A stretch of 64,000 nt of DNA, from assembly GCA_006176705.1 (NCBI GenBank), contig QRFJ01002122.1, positions 1 to 64,000 of the forward strand, given 5' to 3'. The notes under the pieces are model-generated. The model worked only from the letters and a program-made list of their open reading frames with translations. It was not told the DNA's origin and made no database searches. The position numbers were made by a program, and so were the translations under genes. This DNA comes from Cocos nucifera (taxonomy: Eukaryota > Streptophyta > Magnoliopsida > Arecales > Arecaceae). Numbering within the stretch: the first letter of the stretch is position 1; each line of letters begins with the position of its first letter. Below are positions 11,690-23,880 of this stretch, in pieces.

Positions 11690-12600
11690 AACCGCCGGAT
11701 CTTATTTACCGGCGGTTATCCTCTTGATCGCCGGAATAAATAGGAAAAAAAGATCCGGCGCAGTGGCCGGATGAGTCGCCAGCGACCGTCTCCTGCTCCT
11801 CCCCTCTAAATGAGGATGGCCGGACCTCCGGCTTGCATCCAGCGGCCACCCCACCGCCGGTCATCAGCCCTTTTTTTTTTTTGAAAAAAAAAAAATAAAT
11901 AATAGGCGGAGACTTGGGAAGGCGGCGGCAGATCGTCGATCCAGGCTTTTCCGGCGGCCGTCGACCGGGATTTGGTGGGAGGAACAGCGGGTTCTTGGTA
12001 AACCGTGGTCCTCCGTCATGATCGCTGGAGAAAATCGACGGCAGCGGGTCCTCGGAAAGAGGTGGTGGTCCATTGATTCCGGTCTTCCGGAGACCACCGG
12101 CCCGGATTTGGTGCAAGGCGTGCCGGTTGAGACCCCTCCGTCTCCGTCTTCGTCTCCGCCTTACCGTGAAAAAAAAAAAAAAAAAAATAGAGTATAAAAT
12201 CGCCGGCCGATGTCCCATCAACCGCGGGGAATCCGGCCGTCGGGTTGGGGAGAGTCCGGCGGTCCACCATAGGGGTGTTCCGGTGGCCGCCGGCAGGATC
12301 TTTGGAGGAGAAAACCGCCGGCCTGGGCCTATCTTTCTCTCCGCCGATTCTCCATTATGATCCGGCCATCGCCGGCTTACCGGTGGTCACGACGACCATC
12401 TCAGGCCGGCCGCCGAGGGTTGCCATCGGCCGGAGCCTCGCCGGCGGTGGATTTGAGAAGTTTTTCGCCGCCGGGAGTTTCTCTGGGTTTTGATCGGGCA
12501 AAAGAGAAGGGAGGAAGGAGATGAGGGTTAACGGGTTTGGGTTTTTGGGTCAGAACCCGAAACCTGAAATCCAATTTGGATCCGTTTGATGAAAAGGGCA
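11690..12600. other. GC-rich leader section of Copia A
   Basis: Unlike the AT-rich surroundings, this section is full of CCGGCGG/CCGCCGG motifs and short A-runs. It is open in several frames on both strands. It corresponds to 33180-34080 in Copia B, where the same frames are not kept. I therefore treat it as untranslated leader, not as a gene. Confidence 0.5.
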
Positions 12601-12962
12601 TTTTTGCATTTAAGCCCCTATCAAGTATATATTAAATAAAGATCCCTTTCTATAATTGAATCCATGAAAGTTTTGCAATTTAGTTTCTAATAAAGAACAA
12701 ATCACACAAAGATCCTTCTAAAATTGAACTTTAGACTCTATAACAAAGTTTATTACATAAAGATCCTTGGATTATTATTTAGTCCTTATAATAACTTTAT
12801 TACATAAAGATTTTTTTATCAATTATGATAAGGTCTTGCTATATTGTTCAATTGTATAGAAGTTTTATTTGTACATTTTATGGATCATTTATATGTTATT
12901 TAATTTATTTATATATAAATAAAGAATTACAGACGTATTATCATATCTCTGATAATATGTTC

Positions 12963-13930
12963 TATTGGTGTAGAATCTGGTTGTCGCCAGATCGAGTTGG
13001 AGTGGAGGAGGATGAGGTTGCCGTCGGTGACCTGCAAAATAAAGTTCCATCCGGAGTCGGTGGTGGTGACTCCGACAGGACCCTCCGATGATAAGTCAGC
13101 TCTTCTGGCCAACAGAAATGGAGTGCTAAGGAATGAGAAGTGAGCTTTTAGCTTTAGAGGGGAGAGGAGAGCTTAAAGCCTCTAGAAAACGTATCCGGAG
13201 GATTTTTTTTTATAGACGGAATTTGATTGATGGTGACGGCCATGCCGCCTGATGGCGGACCGCTCGAGGCTGCGTGGGGTTTGGTGCGGAGAGAATGGTA
13301 TCGTCAGGCCGATAGTGATAGCCATATCGTCCGGTACTGGTAGGCCGCTCGAGGTCTGATGGAGTCAGTCACGGAGGGGGTGCCGCCTATAGCATTGCCT
13401 ATGGTAGACTGATGGTGACCGTTCGTCCAGGTTTAATAGCCGTGGCTATGAGAAAACATGTATTGATTGATGGACTTCAGCATGTATCAATTTCAGAGGA
13501 GTTCGAACTCCTGGAGGAGTTCGATTGAAGGGAAAGCTCGGAAGGAGTTCGGACTCTTGGAGGAGTTCGGCCGAAGGGAAAGCTCAGAAGGAGTTCAACT
13601 CCTGTAGGAGTTCAGTCGAAGGGGAAGCTTGGAAGGAGTTCGGCTCCCGTAGGCATCTAGCTGGAAGAGCGCGGAGGGAGTTCGACTCTTGCGGGAGTCT
13701 GACTGAAGCTTGGCCGCTGAGAAGTTTGAAAGGGGCTCGGTCGCTGAGGAGTTCGGCCAATTGAAGGGATTCGGCTAAGACCCAACCGCTGGGGAGTTCG
13801 ACCGCTGAGGAGTTCGGCCGGCTGAAGAAGTTCGGCCAAGACTCGACCACTGAAGCTCTTCTGTGGCTACCGGTTGCATTAGGCTGAGCATCGGGCTGGA
13901 CTTTGGCAGGAGCGGGGTTTATCCTCAATA
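12963..13930 (-). repeat. 3' LTR of Tat-2
   Basis: On the plus strand it runs from TATTGGTGTAGAATC to CTCAATA, i.e. TG...CA ends with transitions. A TATA-like sequence (TCTATAAAAAAAAA on the minus strand) lies near 13215. It pairs with 17230-18164. Confidence 0.8.
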
Positions 13931-14035
13931 ATAGTCCCTCCAACTCCCGAGTTCGGAACTCGAAGGAAGGGAGTGCGGCAAAGGCGACTATCGAAGTCCT
14001 CTTTAGGGCTCTACGCCAGTTTAGGTTGAAGCTCA

Positions 14036-15893
14036 TGGGAGATCTCGTCTCTAGTCGAGGTTGATGAAGATCTCGTCTCCTGCAGTCGAGGTCGAAGATT
14101 GATACGGGCGCTCGGGGGAGATCTTATCTCCTACAGCCGAGGTTGTCTCGGGGGAGATCTTATCTCCTACAGTCGAGGCTGAAGCTCGACGAAGATCTTA
14201 TCTCCTGCAGCCGAGGTTGGCCCGGTCGCTCGGGGGAGATCTTATCTCTGGCCGAGGTTCGAGCTCGGTTGCTCGGGAGAGATCTCATCTCTGGCCAAGG
14301 CTGAAGCTCGGTCGCTCGGGAGAGATCTTATCTCTGGCCGAGGTTGAAGCTTGGTCGCTCGGGAGAGATCTTATCTCTGGCCGAGGTTGACACGGGCGCT
14401 CGGGAGAGATCTTATCTCTAGCCGAGGTTGGCACGGGTGCTCGGAAGAGATCTTATCTCTAGCTAATGTTGAAGCTCGATCGCTCGGGAGAAATCTTATC
14501 TCTAGCCGAGGTTGACTCGGGTGCTCGGAAGAGATCTTATCTCTAGCCGAGATTGACACTGGCGCTTGAGAGAGATCTTATCTTTGGCCAAGGTTGGCAT
14601 GGTCGCTCGGGAGAGATCATATCTCTGGCTGAGGTTGAAGAGAGGTTAACACGGGTGCTCGAGAGAGATCTTCTCTCTAGCCGAGGTTGGCTCGGGGGAG
14701 ATCTTATCTCCTGCCATCGAGGTTGATATGGGTGTTCGGGGGAGATCTTATCTCCTGTAGTCGAGGCTGGTCTGGTCGCTCAGAGGAAATCTTATCTCCT
14801 GCAGCTGGGGTTGGCTCGGGGGAGATCTTATCTCCTGCAGCCAAGGTTGGTCCAGTCGTTCGGAGGAGATCTTATCTCCTACGGCCGAGGTTGATACGGG
14901 CGCTCGGGGGAGATGTTATCTCCTGCAGCCGAGGTTGGCTCGAGGGAGATCTATCTCCTACAGTTGAGGTTGATACGGACGCTCGTGGGAAATCTTATCT
15001 TCTACAGTCGAGGTTGGCCCAGTCGCTCGAGGGAGATCTTATCTCCTATGGCTGAGGTTGATACAGTGCTCGAGGGAGATCTTATCTCCTACGGCCGAGA
15101 TTAGCTCGGGGAAGATCTTATCTCCTGCGGTCGAGTTTGGCTCGGGGGAGATCTTATCTCTTGCCGTCGAGGTTGATACGGACGCTTGAGGGAGATCTTA
15201 TCTCCTATAGTCGAGGCTGGTCTGATCGCTCGGGGAAGATCTCATCTTCTGCAGCCGAGATTGATATGGGTGCTCGGGGTAGATCTTATCTCCTACAGCC
15301 AAGGTTGGCTCGAGGGAGATCTTATCTCATGCAGCCGAGGTTGATATAGGCACTCGGAGGAGATCTTATCTCCTGCAGTCAAGGTTGGTCCGGATCGCTC
15401 GGGGGAGATCTTATCTCCTGCGGCTGAGGTTGATACGGGTGCTCGGGGGAGATCTTATCTCCTACAGCCGAGATTGGCTTGGTCGCTCGGGGGAGATCTT
15501 ATCTCTTGCGGTCGAGGTTGGCTTGGGGAAGATCTTATCTCCTATGGTCGAGGTTGATACGGACGCTTGAAGGAGATCTTATCTCCTACAGCCGAGGTTG
15601 GCCTGATCGCTCGAGGGAAGATCTTATCTCCTACGGCCAAGGTTGACTCGGGGGAGATCTTATCTCCTACAGTCGAGGTTGGCTCGGAGAGATCTTATCT
15701 CCTGCAGCCGAGGTTGATACGGGCGCTCGGGAGAGATCTTATCTTCTGCAGCCGAGGTTAGCCCGATCGCTCGGGGGAGATCTTATCTCCTACAGTCGAG
15801 GTTGATATGGGCACTCGGGGGAGATCTTATCTCCTACAACCGAGGTTGGCCCGGTCGCTCGGGAGAGATCTTATCTCCTACGGCCAAGGTTGA
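14036..15893 (-). repeat. Palindromic minisatellite array in Tat-2
   Basis: More than 40 tandem units of about 36-46 bp occupy the element's 3' untranslated region. Each carries the near-palindrome GGAGATCTTATCTCC followed by a GCCGAGGTTG-like stretch. Long and short unit types alternate. The same motif occurs in a few copies in Tat-1 (28508-28718) and is expanded in Tat-3. ORFs across it are a by-product of repeat periodicity. Confidence 0.85.
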
Positions 15894-16313
15894 AAGACTT
15901 CGACTCGCTCATGTTAGGATGAGGTTCTCCTTTTGTTCCTAATACGACCACTATTGACTCCTTCTTTCCTATCATCATATAGTTTTTGTACTAAGAAACA
16001 ATATTATTAAAATGGAAGAATTTTACCGAAGGAAAGTTACTGGCAGCACGTCCCCGAATTTTTTATATTTCAGGGTCGTGGGAGCGCTGTTCCTCCGAGT
16101 TCCTTCAGACGGTAAGTCTCGGGTCGGACGACCTCCTCTATCTCATGTTGGTCTTCTCAATTTGGAGCCAGCTTTTCTTGGCTTTGAAGCTGGGAGATGA
16201 TGGCTTGTGGAAATACTAAGTTCTTCCTGGATGTGGCATCGATGATACGGGAGGCGGCCGACCTTTTTGTTATTCCTCCGTCATCGAAATCTTCTGAGGG
16301 GAGGGCCTCTTCG

Positions 16314-16665
16314 CGTCCTTCTATCGGAGCTTTTTTGATGACGAGCTGGAGGAGTTCGGGCTTGCTTGTGCTCGAAGGGAGGTCGTGAGCACGACCGAAC
16401 TTCTTTCCACCCTCCTGTGAAATCTCCTGGGGGAGAACTTCATGCCCCTTTATCGGGGCTTCCTTGATGACGAGCTCAAGGAGAGTTTGGCCTCACTTGC
16501 ATTGGGGGAGGTCGTGAGCATGGCTGAACTTCATTCTACCCTTCTGTGAAACCTCCTGGGGAAGAACTTCATGCCCCTTTATCGGGGCTTCCTTGATGAC
16601 GAGCTCGAGGGGGAGTTTGGCCTCTCTTGCGCTCGAGGGGAGTCCGTGAGCGCGGTCGAACTTCT
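16314..16665 (-). repeat. 130-bp tandem repeat in Tat-2
   Basis: Nearly three units of about 130 bp, each with TGATGACGAGCT and GAACTTCATGCCCC, lie between the gag remnant and the minisatellite. One related unit is present in Tat-3 at about 37760-37900, so the sequence belongs to the non-autonomous family. Confidence 0.65.
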
Positions 16666-17100
16666 CAATCCATCGGCCCATCTTTCGTAGTTTGTGATTG
16701 AAGACATCATCTCGGTCGTGGACCTTGGAGGGCTTTCTGCTACAGATGGAGAAGGTCTCCTCCAGAGGAGATCCATGATCCAAACTTGGGTCCTTTGCTC
16801 TCTGTTTCCCCTTCCCAGTGGCGATGGGCATGCTGGCCCAAATGCTCTTCTTCGGGGCTGATTTCCGACATCCTGATGGCAGGTTTTCTGATGAAGTCAC
16901 CATCGGAGGCTGCCGCATGGCCTGCACCATCTCGGTGAGGCCCTGAACCTGCTGCATCAGTAGGTTAGACTGCTCTGCATCTATCGCGGCTACGGATGGA
17001 ATCTGGGTTGCTAGGGCTGAAGCGAAAGCAAATAGATCTTGACGGGATCAGACCGCGGAGCCGTCGATCGTCAAGTCGAAGCTCTCCTGGGAGGCATTCT
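16493..17100 (-). pseudogene. Tat-2 gag N-terminal remnant
   Basis: The minus-strand reading contains 'QGLTEMVQAM' followed by 'RKMGRWIEKFDRA'. These correspond to 'RDLTEAVQAV' and 'LEMGRRIEELRH' in Tat-1 gag. After this point the reading runs into the 130-bp repeat, so the capsid core and everything downstream are missing. It cannot encode a working Gag. Confidence 0.7.
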
Positions 17101-17229
17101 CTCTCAGAAAAGAACTCTAGAGAGGAAGAAGGAAGATCTCTAAAGAGGAAAGAGAAGAGTCATCGCTGAGCACTCCTTTAAGAACAAGGGAACCTCAAGA
17201 ACAGAGGGCTCTTCCTTCAGCGCCAATTC

Positions 17230-18164
17230 TGTTGGTGCATAATCTAGTTGTCGTCGGATCGAGCTAGAGTGGAGGAGGATGAGATCGCCGTCGGTGACCT
17301 GCAAAATAAAGTCCCATTCGGAGTTCATGGTAGTGACTTCGGTAGGATCCTCCGATGATCAAGCCAGCTCTTCTGGTCAATAGAAATGGAGTGCTCAGAA
17401 ATGAGAAGTGAGCTTTTAGCTTTAGAGGGGAGATGAGAGCTTAGAGCCTCTAGAAAATGTATCTAGAGGATCCCTTTTTATAGACGGAGCTTGATTGATG
17501 GTAACGGCCATACCACCTAATACCGGGTCGCTTGAGGCTGTGTGGGGTTTGGTGTGGAGAGGATGGTATCATCAGGCCGATAGCGACAGCTATACCATCC
17601 GATAGTGGTGGGCTGCTCGAGATCTGGTGGAGTCAGTCACGGAGGGGGGCGCCACCTGTAGCGTTGTCTGTGGTAGACTGATGGTGATCGTTCGTCCAGA
17701 TTTAATAGTTGTGGCTTTGAGAAAGCAGGCATTGATTGATGGATTTTAGCATGTATCAATTTCAGAGGAGTTCGGACTCCTGAAGGAGTTCGATTGAAGG
17801 AGAAGCTCGGAAGGAGTTCGGCTCCTATACGAGTTCGGTCGAAAGAAAAGCTTGGAAGGAGTTCAGCTCCTGTAGGCGTCTGGCTGGAAGAGCACGGAGG
17901 AAGTTTGGCTCTCGCGAGAGTCCGACTAAAGCTCGACCGCTGAGAAGTTCGAAAGGAGCTCGATCGCTGAGAAGTTCGATCAGTTGAAGGGATTCGGCTA
18001 AGACTCGACCGTTGGAAAGTTCGGTCAGAGCTTGGCCGCTGAGGAGTTCGATCGGCTGAAGGAGTTTGGCTAAGACTTGATCGTTGAAGCTCTTTCGTGG
18101 CTATCGATTGTCTTAGGTTGAGCATCGGACTGGACTTCGGTAGGAGCAGAATTTATCCCTAACA
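17230..18164 (-). repeat. 5' LTR of Tat-2
   Basis: It begins TGTTGGTGCATAATC and ends TCCCTAACA on the plus strand. It is adjacent to the primer-binding site on its inner side and to a TGTTC duplication on its outer side. Confidence 0.8.
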
Positions 18165-18639
18165 TGTTCAATGCCATATCGAGTTAGTGGATTTATTATG
18201 TTCAGGAATATCCACAACATCCTGAATATAGTAAATATCATATAAAGATTATAAAATAAAGTATAATGGCATGTAAACAAAATTATAATTGAGTCATAAA
18301 AATAATTTAATTTACCCATAGAGAGTGGTTATTTTTATGATTTAATTGGAATAAGATGGTAATTTAGGTATTAAGGATATGATTTTTTCTAGAGCCATAG
18401 GTATAGAAATTTTTGTCTTTTGATATCTACGTTACTGGTTTATTAATAAAGTATTAGTAAATTCTATGCATAATGCATCCCTACCCACAGGAAGGTTAGA
18501 ATTTATTACTATCAAAGTTAAATATAAAAAAATTTATTTGCTTTGGATAAAATTTTACTTAGTCTCATTATTTGATGATAAAATGAGCATGTATTATTTA
18601 CAATATTAATTTTCATAATTATTAATAGCAGCATAGAAA

Positions 18640-21141
18640 AAAAAATTTTCTTAATGAATTAATTTTCTTAGAATAAAGAGAGACAAATATTGCTCACATT
18701 AGGTTATACTGATCTTGATCTAGTGTATCGAGTTGATAAATTTTTACCACTTATGGATGAAAGTACACCATATCGAAGAGCTTTTTAAGAATCGTGAGCC
18801 ATTCAATGAACTCAATTTACTCTACAAGAAATTTAACGTAAAGTGGCATATTAGGAGATCACGTCATAAGACTCATATTATTATATATTCTATAGAGTAG
18901 TAATTAACAAGCTCTTAAGGTAAAGGCCAACATTCGTGAGTACATTATATAAATAAGAGACATCGCAGCATAGTTAATCTGATATTAAAGTTTTTATATC
19001 AGATATTCTTTTAGTTTACTTTATCCTCACTACTTTTCCATCAGGTCAATCTTTTTAAGATTTTCTATAGTATACACAATGAGAAATGGATAGTTAAAGA
19101 ATTACTGGCCAAATATGTGTACAAGTAGAGAAGAGATTGAATCAGGAGAAGATAAAGCATGTGAACATTGATTCACATCATGTTAGTGAAAAAGCAGATA
19201 AAGAAAAAGATGTACATAAAGTACCAAAGGCAGAAGAGAAAAGTATGTATTATAGCATTAGGTAAAGTCATTAATAAAATTATTAGATACTTCTTCTACA
19301 AAAAAATAGATACCTAAAGAAAATCTACATAAAGTATAAAAAAATAGCTACAAAAGAAAATTATCCTTTATTATTCTATATGTTTTGAATCTAATTTAGT
19401 AAATATTTCTTATTCTACCTAATGGACTGACTCTAGTGCATTAGTGTACATTGCCAATAAGTTTCAAGACTTCCTATTAAGAAGATCTCTGATTGAAAGT
19501 GAATGATTTGTTCTCATTGAAAAAATAAAAATGTTTACTTATTAAGACGGTTGGATGCTATAGGATAGTCTTAGATCCTGGAGTAAGTTTTTATTTTGAA
19601 AACATTTCTATGTTATGGCATCAAGTTTGGAAAGAGTCATAAGGCTAGTGAAGAAAATGATCTTAGGATCATCAAAGTTCACTAATTTTATAATATATGA
19701 TAACAGCATAAAGATAAAGCAGATATATACATATAGGGGTGCTAGAATGAGTGAAGAAATTTTAAAATTCATTTGAGACAGAGGTAGAAGGATAATCAAA
19801 AAAAGTGATTAAAGTAGTCAGATATGATAAATATGATGAATATTATGGTAAATGTACTAAGATGGAACAATAGTTAGGACCATTAGTAAAATTCCTAAAG
19901 ATACAAGGTATTGTACTCTAGCACAAAATGCCTAGCACATCATATCAAAATGATATAGATTTTATTGTCCATCTTCTACATCATAGATAGCAGAAAATTA
20001 ATAAAGCTAGATTCTAGAGATTAGCATGTTTAGTGGGAGTGGAGGTCCTTAAGATATTGTCTTAAGAAAATGCTAAGCCTATAAAGTAAACTGAAGTAAC
20101 GGTTCCTATTGTTATTCTTTGAAATAATATTCAGGAGGAATTATTACTTCATCAAGCTTCACTCTATGATATTTTTATTGCAAAAAAAAAGTAACTGTCT
20201 AACCACTACCATCAATGGTTTAAGAAACAGTTCTCTAGAGATCTATTAAAGTAAGAAAATCTTCTATACATCGAAATTATATGGTGTATTTGGCTAATAT
20301 GGATAAAAAGGTTGATGACCTTAAGATGTTCTTACAAGCCACAATCAATGTGAACTCCTTACAATGGTTGGATGCCTTAAAAGAAGAGTTAGACTCTATA
20401 GATAACAACCATATCTAGAAATAAGATTAAATGATATAAAGTCATACTTGTAGTAAAGGGGTTTACACAAAGAAAATCATTAACTATTATTTTAGGATTA
20501 TCATGATCTTAGTAGCTCCTTTTCTATCTAGAGCTATATCAGATAGTTGTAAGAATGATCTTCCTTAACAGTGATCTAGAGGAAGAGGTCTATATGGTGT
20601 AATACATTAGGAATTTTATAGATAGTGGACCAAGGCAAATGGTTCGCAGATTATAAAAATTCAGTTATGAACTTAAATAGACTTTCACACTATAGTATCT
20701 TGATTTTAATCGAATAATCAACGTCTTTGGGCTTAAAAAAATTTTATATACCCGAAGGTCAATGGGAGTAAGTTTATAGTATTTTGCTTGCCAACAATAA
20801 TTTAGGTCCACTTAAGAAAACCAAATAGTTTCTATCTCTAAATTTTAAGATGTAAGATATAGGTAAAGCCATTTTAGTTATCGGCATTCAGATTCATATG
20901 GATAGATCCTTAAGGCTACATGGATTATCTTAAAGAACTTACATCTCTAAAATACTAAATTTTGGATAGAAAAATATTCCTCTATATGTGTTCATAATGT
21001 AAAAGGTGATACATTGAATAAAGCTCAATATTCAAAAATTAAGATAAAGATAAAGAAAATAAAGTTCATAATCTGTGCATCTAGTATTGGGAATCTATGC
21101 ATATGTTTATATGGGTGCAGACATTGTTGCATCAATGTTTG
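18640..21141 (+). pseudogene. Copia A gag-pol, part before the Tat-1 insertion
   Basis: Reading across stops and frame changes shows copia landmarks in order. There is a Gag segment around 18930-19130 ('REYII', 'RDIAA', 'MRNG' where relatives have NEKW). A protease-like 'TDSSALVHIANKFQ' lies near 19425, and a GAG-pre-integrase 'LWHQ' near 19612. An integrase end resembling 'MPSTSYQND' lies near 19930, and the RT segments 'QWLDALKEELDS' (about 20360) and 'VIGIQIHMDRS' (about 20875). Stops are too many for function. Tat-1 interrupts the RT/RNase H part at 21146. Confidence 0.75.
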
Positions 21142-21146
21142 TACAT

Positions 21147-22113
21147 TATTGGGGATAAATCCTGCTCCTGCCGAAGTCCAGTTCGATGCTCTACCTAATG
21201 CAACCAGTAGCCACGGAAGAGCTTCAACGAACGAATCTTAGCCAAATCCTTCAGTCGGCCGAACTTCTCAGTGGCCGAGCTCCTTCGAATTCCCAACGTC
21301 CGGGCCGAACCCCTTCAGCCGACTGAACTCCTCAGCGGTCGAGCTCCTTCGGATTTCCAACGTCCGGACCGAACCCCTTCAGTCGGTCGAACTCCTCAGC
21401 AATCGAGCTCCTTCGAACCCGTTCAGTTGACCGAACTGCTTAGCAGTTGGGCTCCTTAGATTCACAGGGGTCGAACTCCTTCCGATCCCCTTTCGATCGA
21501 ACTTCTCTTGGAGTCCGAGCTTCTTTGGAATTGGTATATGCTCGAGTCCACCAGCCAACGCCTGCTTTCTCAAGCTACAGCTATCGAACCTCTATGGTAT
21601 GGTCGCCATTACCAGTCTGGCAATGCCACTCTCTCCATAACTAGTCTCATGCAGCCTACGATCGGACGACATGGCCACCGCCACTGGCGACACCACTCTC
21701 TCCGTAATCAGCTCCATGCGGCTCATGACCTGTCAGTATAGCCATCACTATCCATCTGACGATGCCTTCCTCTCCGTACCGAACTTCATGCAGCCCTAAT
21801 GGCTCTCTACCAGGCGGTATGGCTGTCACCATCAATTAAGCTCCACCTATAAAGGACCCTCTAGATATGCTAACCCTAACCTCTAATCTTTGAACTCTGA
21901 TCTTTAAACTCTCCTCTTCTTCTCCAAGCTCCGAAACTCATTCCCGAGCACTCCATTCCTGTTGGCCAAAGCTGACTTGATCATCGGAGGATCCTGCCGG
22001 AGCCACACCCCCACCGGCTTCGGATGGGATTTTGTTTTGCAGGTCCCCGACGGCGACCTCATCGGACCTCGACTTCAGCGATTTCCGGACGACGATCAGA
22101 TTCTGCACCAACA
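21147..22113 (+). repeat. 5' LTR of Tat-1
   Basis: It begins TATTGGGGATAAAT (first G changed to A) and ends GCACCAACA. A TATAAAG box lies at 21848-21854. In the first 155 bases I count about 22 differences from the 3' LTR, all transitions. Confidence 0.85.
21848..21854 (+). promoter_or_regulatory. TATA box of Tat-1 LTR
   Basis: CACCTATAAAGGA is conserved in the 3' LTR (29514-29520), and Tat-4 has a comparable CTATAAAAAG (55861). It is the likely start signal for element transcription. Confidence 0.5.
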
Positions 22114-22255
22114 GATTGGACGCTAGAAGGAGGGCCACCCCAAACCTTCGAGGTTCCCTTATTTCTTAAAGGAGTGCTCGGACGACGATTTCCTTCCCCT
22201 GCTCCGAAGATCTCTCTTCTCCCTCTCTCAGGATTCCATCCCTCTGGAAAGAAAA

Positions 22256-23880
22256 ATGCCCCCCAGGAAGAGCCTCGACCTCGGAGGTCGGCAGCCTCCG
22301 CGGCCCGATCCCGTTCGGGTCCGTCCGCTCCCACTCCGGCCCCGGCAACACGGGCCCGCTCCATCTATCGCATGGTAGATGCGGAGCAGTTCGACCTGCT
22401 TGCCCAGCAGGTCCGCGATCTTACGGAGGCGGTGCAGGCAGTGCAGGCCACGCATTCGCGATAGATTCCGGCACCCAGCTCGACCGGATGCGGGGTTCCC
22501 CAGAGCCCGTGAACCCAGTCCAGGAGCGACCGATGTGGGCTACCCGACCTCCGATCCTCGGGAAGAGGAGGGCAACCGGAGGGAGAGCCCCTAGCTCGGA
22601 CCGCGGCTCGACCCAGGGAGAGGCTTCGCACCTATTCTGCGAGAAGACCTTTGGGGATTAAGGATCGCGAAGATTTCCTGGATCAAAGGCTCTTGGAAAT
22701 GGGCCGACGCATAGAAGAACTTCGTCATACTCCTTCCTCCCGCGGTAATGATATTTGCACTGACCCTCCCTTTCTCACAGAAAATTATGCAGGAACAGGT
22801 ACCGCCGAACTTTCAAGCTCCCGCATTTTGAAAGCTACGATGGGACCACCGACCCGGTCGACCATTTGGAGGCCTTCAGGACGACGATGTTGCTCCATGG
22901 CGCGCCTGACGCCATTTTGTGTCGGGCTTTCCCCTTCTACTCTCAAGGGAGCGGCCAGGAATTGGTACTCGGCGCTTAAGCCGGGCACCATCCTATCGTT
23001 TGACCAAATGAGTCAACAATTCGCGGCCCACTTCGTCAGCAGCAAACGGCCGCGCAGAGGCTCGGATTCCTTGTTGGCCATCAGGCAAAAAGAGGGGGAA
23101 CCCATCCGGGCTTACGTCACCCGGTTCAACGCTGCCGCGCTGGAAGTCCGGAACCTGGACCAATCAGTCGCTATGGCCGCCCTCAAGGGCGGCCTTCAGA
23201 AGAACGACCTGTTGTTCTCCCTGGAAAAGAAATATCCCAGGGATTTTCGCTGACATGCTAGCTCGGGCCGAAAGCTATGCCCGGGCAGAGGAGGCTTTTG
23301 AGGCCAAGGATAATGAAGCTCGCGACAAGCGACGAATAGGCAGAGCGGGAAGGCCCGCCGAAGAAAGAAAGCGCACCGAAGCTTGGCCGCGCTCCCGGAC
23401 TCCCCCTGGTCGCGGGCGAGCCCGAACTCCACCTCGGGCTCGGGGGCGGGAACCCCCGACGGAAGGGCACGCCGAGGTTCCCCTCCAGCGACCGAAGTTT
23501 CCCCTCCGATCGATGTTTTCCACAGCTACGCCCCCCTCAACGCCCCGAAGGCTCAAGTGCTGCTGGAGATCAAGGGACGACTTCCGGAGCCGGAGAGAAT
23601 GCGTTCCCATCCCAGAAAATGCAACCCCAACAAGTTCTGCCTTTACCACCGTGACCACGGTCACGATACCGAGGAGTGCATCCAGCTCCAGGACGAAATC
23701 GAGGAGCTTGTCCGGCGGGGCAGGCTTGGCCGATTCCTGCAAAGACAACCTAAAGAGCGGGAAGATCGGCCGAGAATGTTGCCGCCAAATGGGGGGGATC
23801 GGCAGGAGGATCGGCCGCCTCTCGGCGTCATTAACACCGTCTCAGGAGGACCGCAGCGGGGAAAGGCCGACGGATCCGAG
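22256..23880 (+). pseudogene. Tat-1 gag (frameshifted)
   Basis: A plausible start ATG is at 22256. Recognisable parts are 'FDLLAQQVRDLTEAVQA' (about 22390-22440), 'LEMGRRIEELRH' (about 22693), and the capsid stretch around 'AARNWYSALKP' (about 22950) and 'YVTRFNAAALEVRNL' (about 23113). A C-terminal 'CLYHRDHGHDTEECIQLQDE' (about 23638) has Cys/His spacing like a zinc knuckle. The reading changes frame at about 22300, 22780, 22930, 23250 and 23480, so one continuous Gag is not encoded as the sequence stands. The same protein is seen, broken by stops instead, in Tat-4. Confidence 0.8.

Larger units (their letters stand above)
12963..18164 (-). mobile_element. Tat-2: pol-less Tat-type gypsy element
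   Basis: LTRs lie at 12963-13930 and 17230-18164 and perfect TGTTC duplications at 12958-12962 and 18165-18169. Reading on the minus strand: 5' LTR, primer site (ATTGGCGCTGAAGG just inside 17229), the N-terminal part of gag, a 130-bp tandem repeat, then 1.85 kb of palindromic minisatellite, a purine tract and the 3' LTR. Protease, reverse transcriptase, RNase H and integrase are all absent, so it would depend on an autonomous relative such as Tat-1. Confidence 0.85.

Noticed and set aside
11706..12601. ORFs of 60-170 codons on both strands in the Copia A leader
   Set aside because: The GC-rich composition explains them. The homologous Copia B leader does not keep the same frames.
14036..15893. 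CRISPR-like regular array
   Set aside because: Units are continuous with no unique spacers of fixed length, and the genome is a plant. The array is part of a retrotransposon 3' untranslated region.
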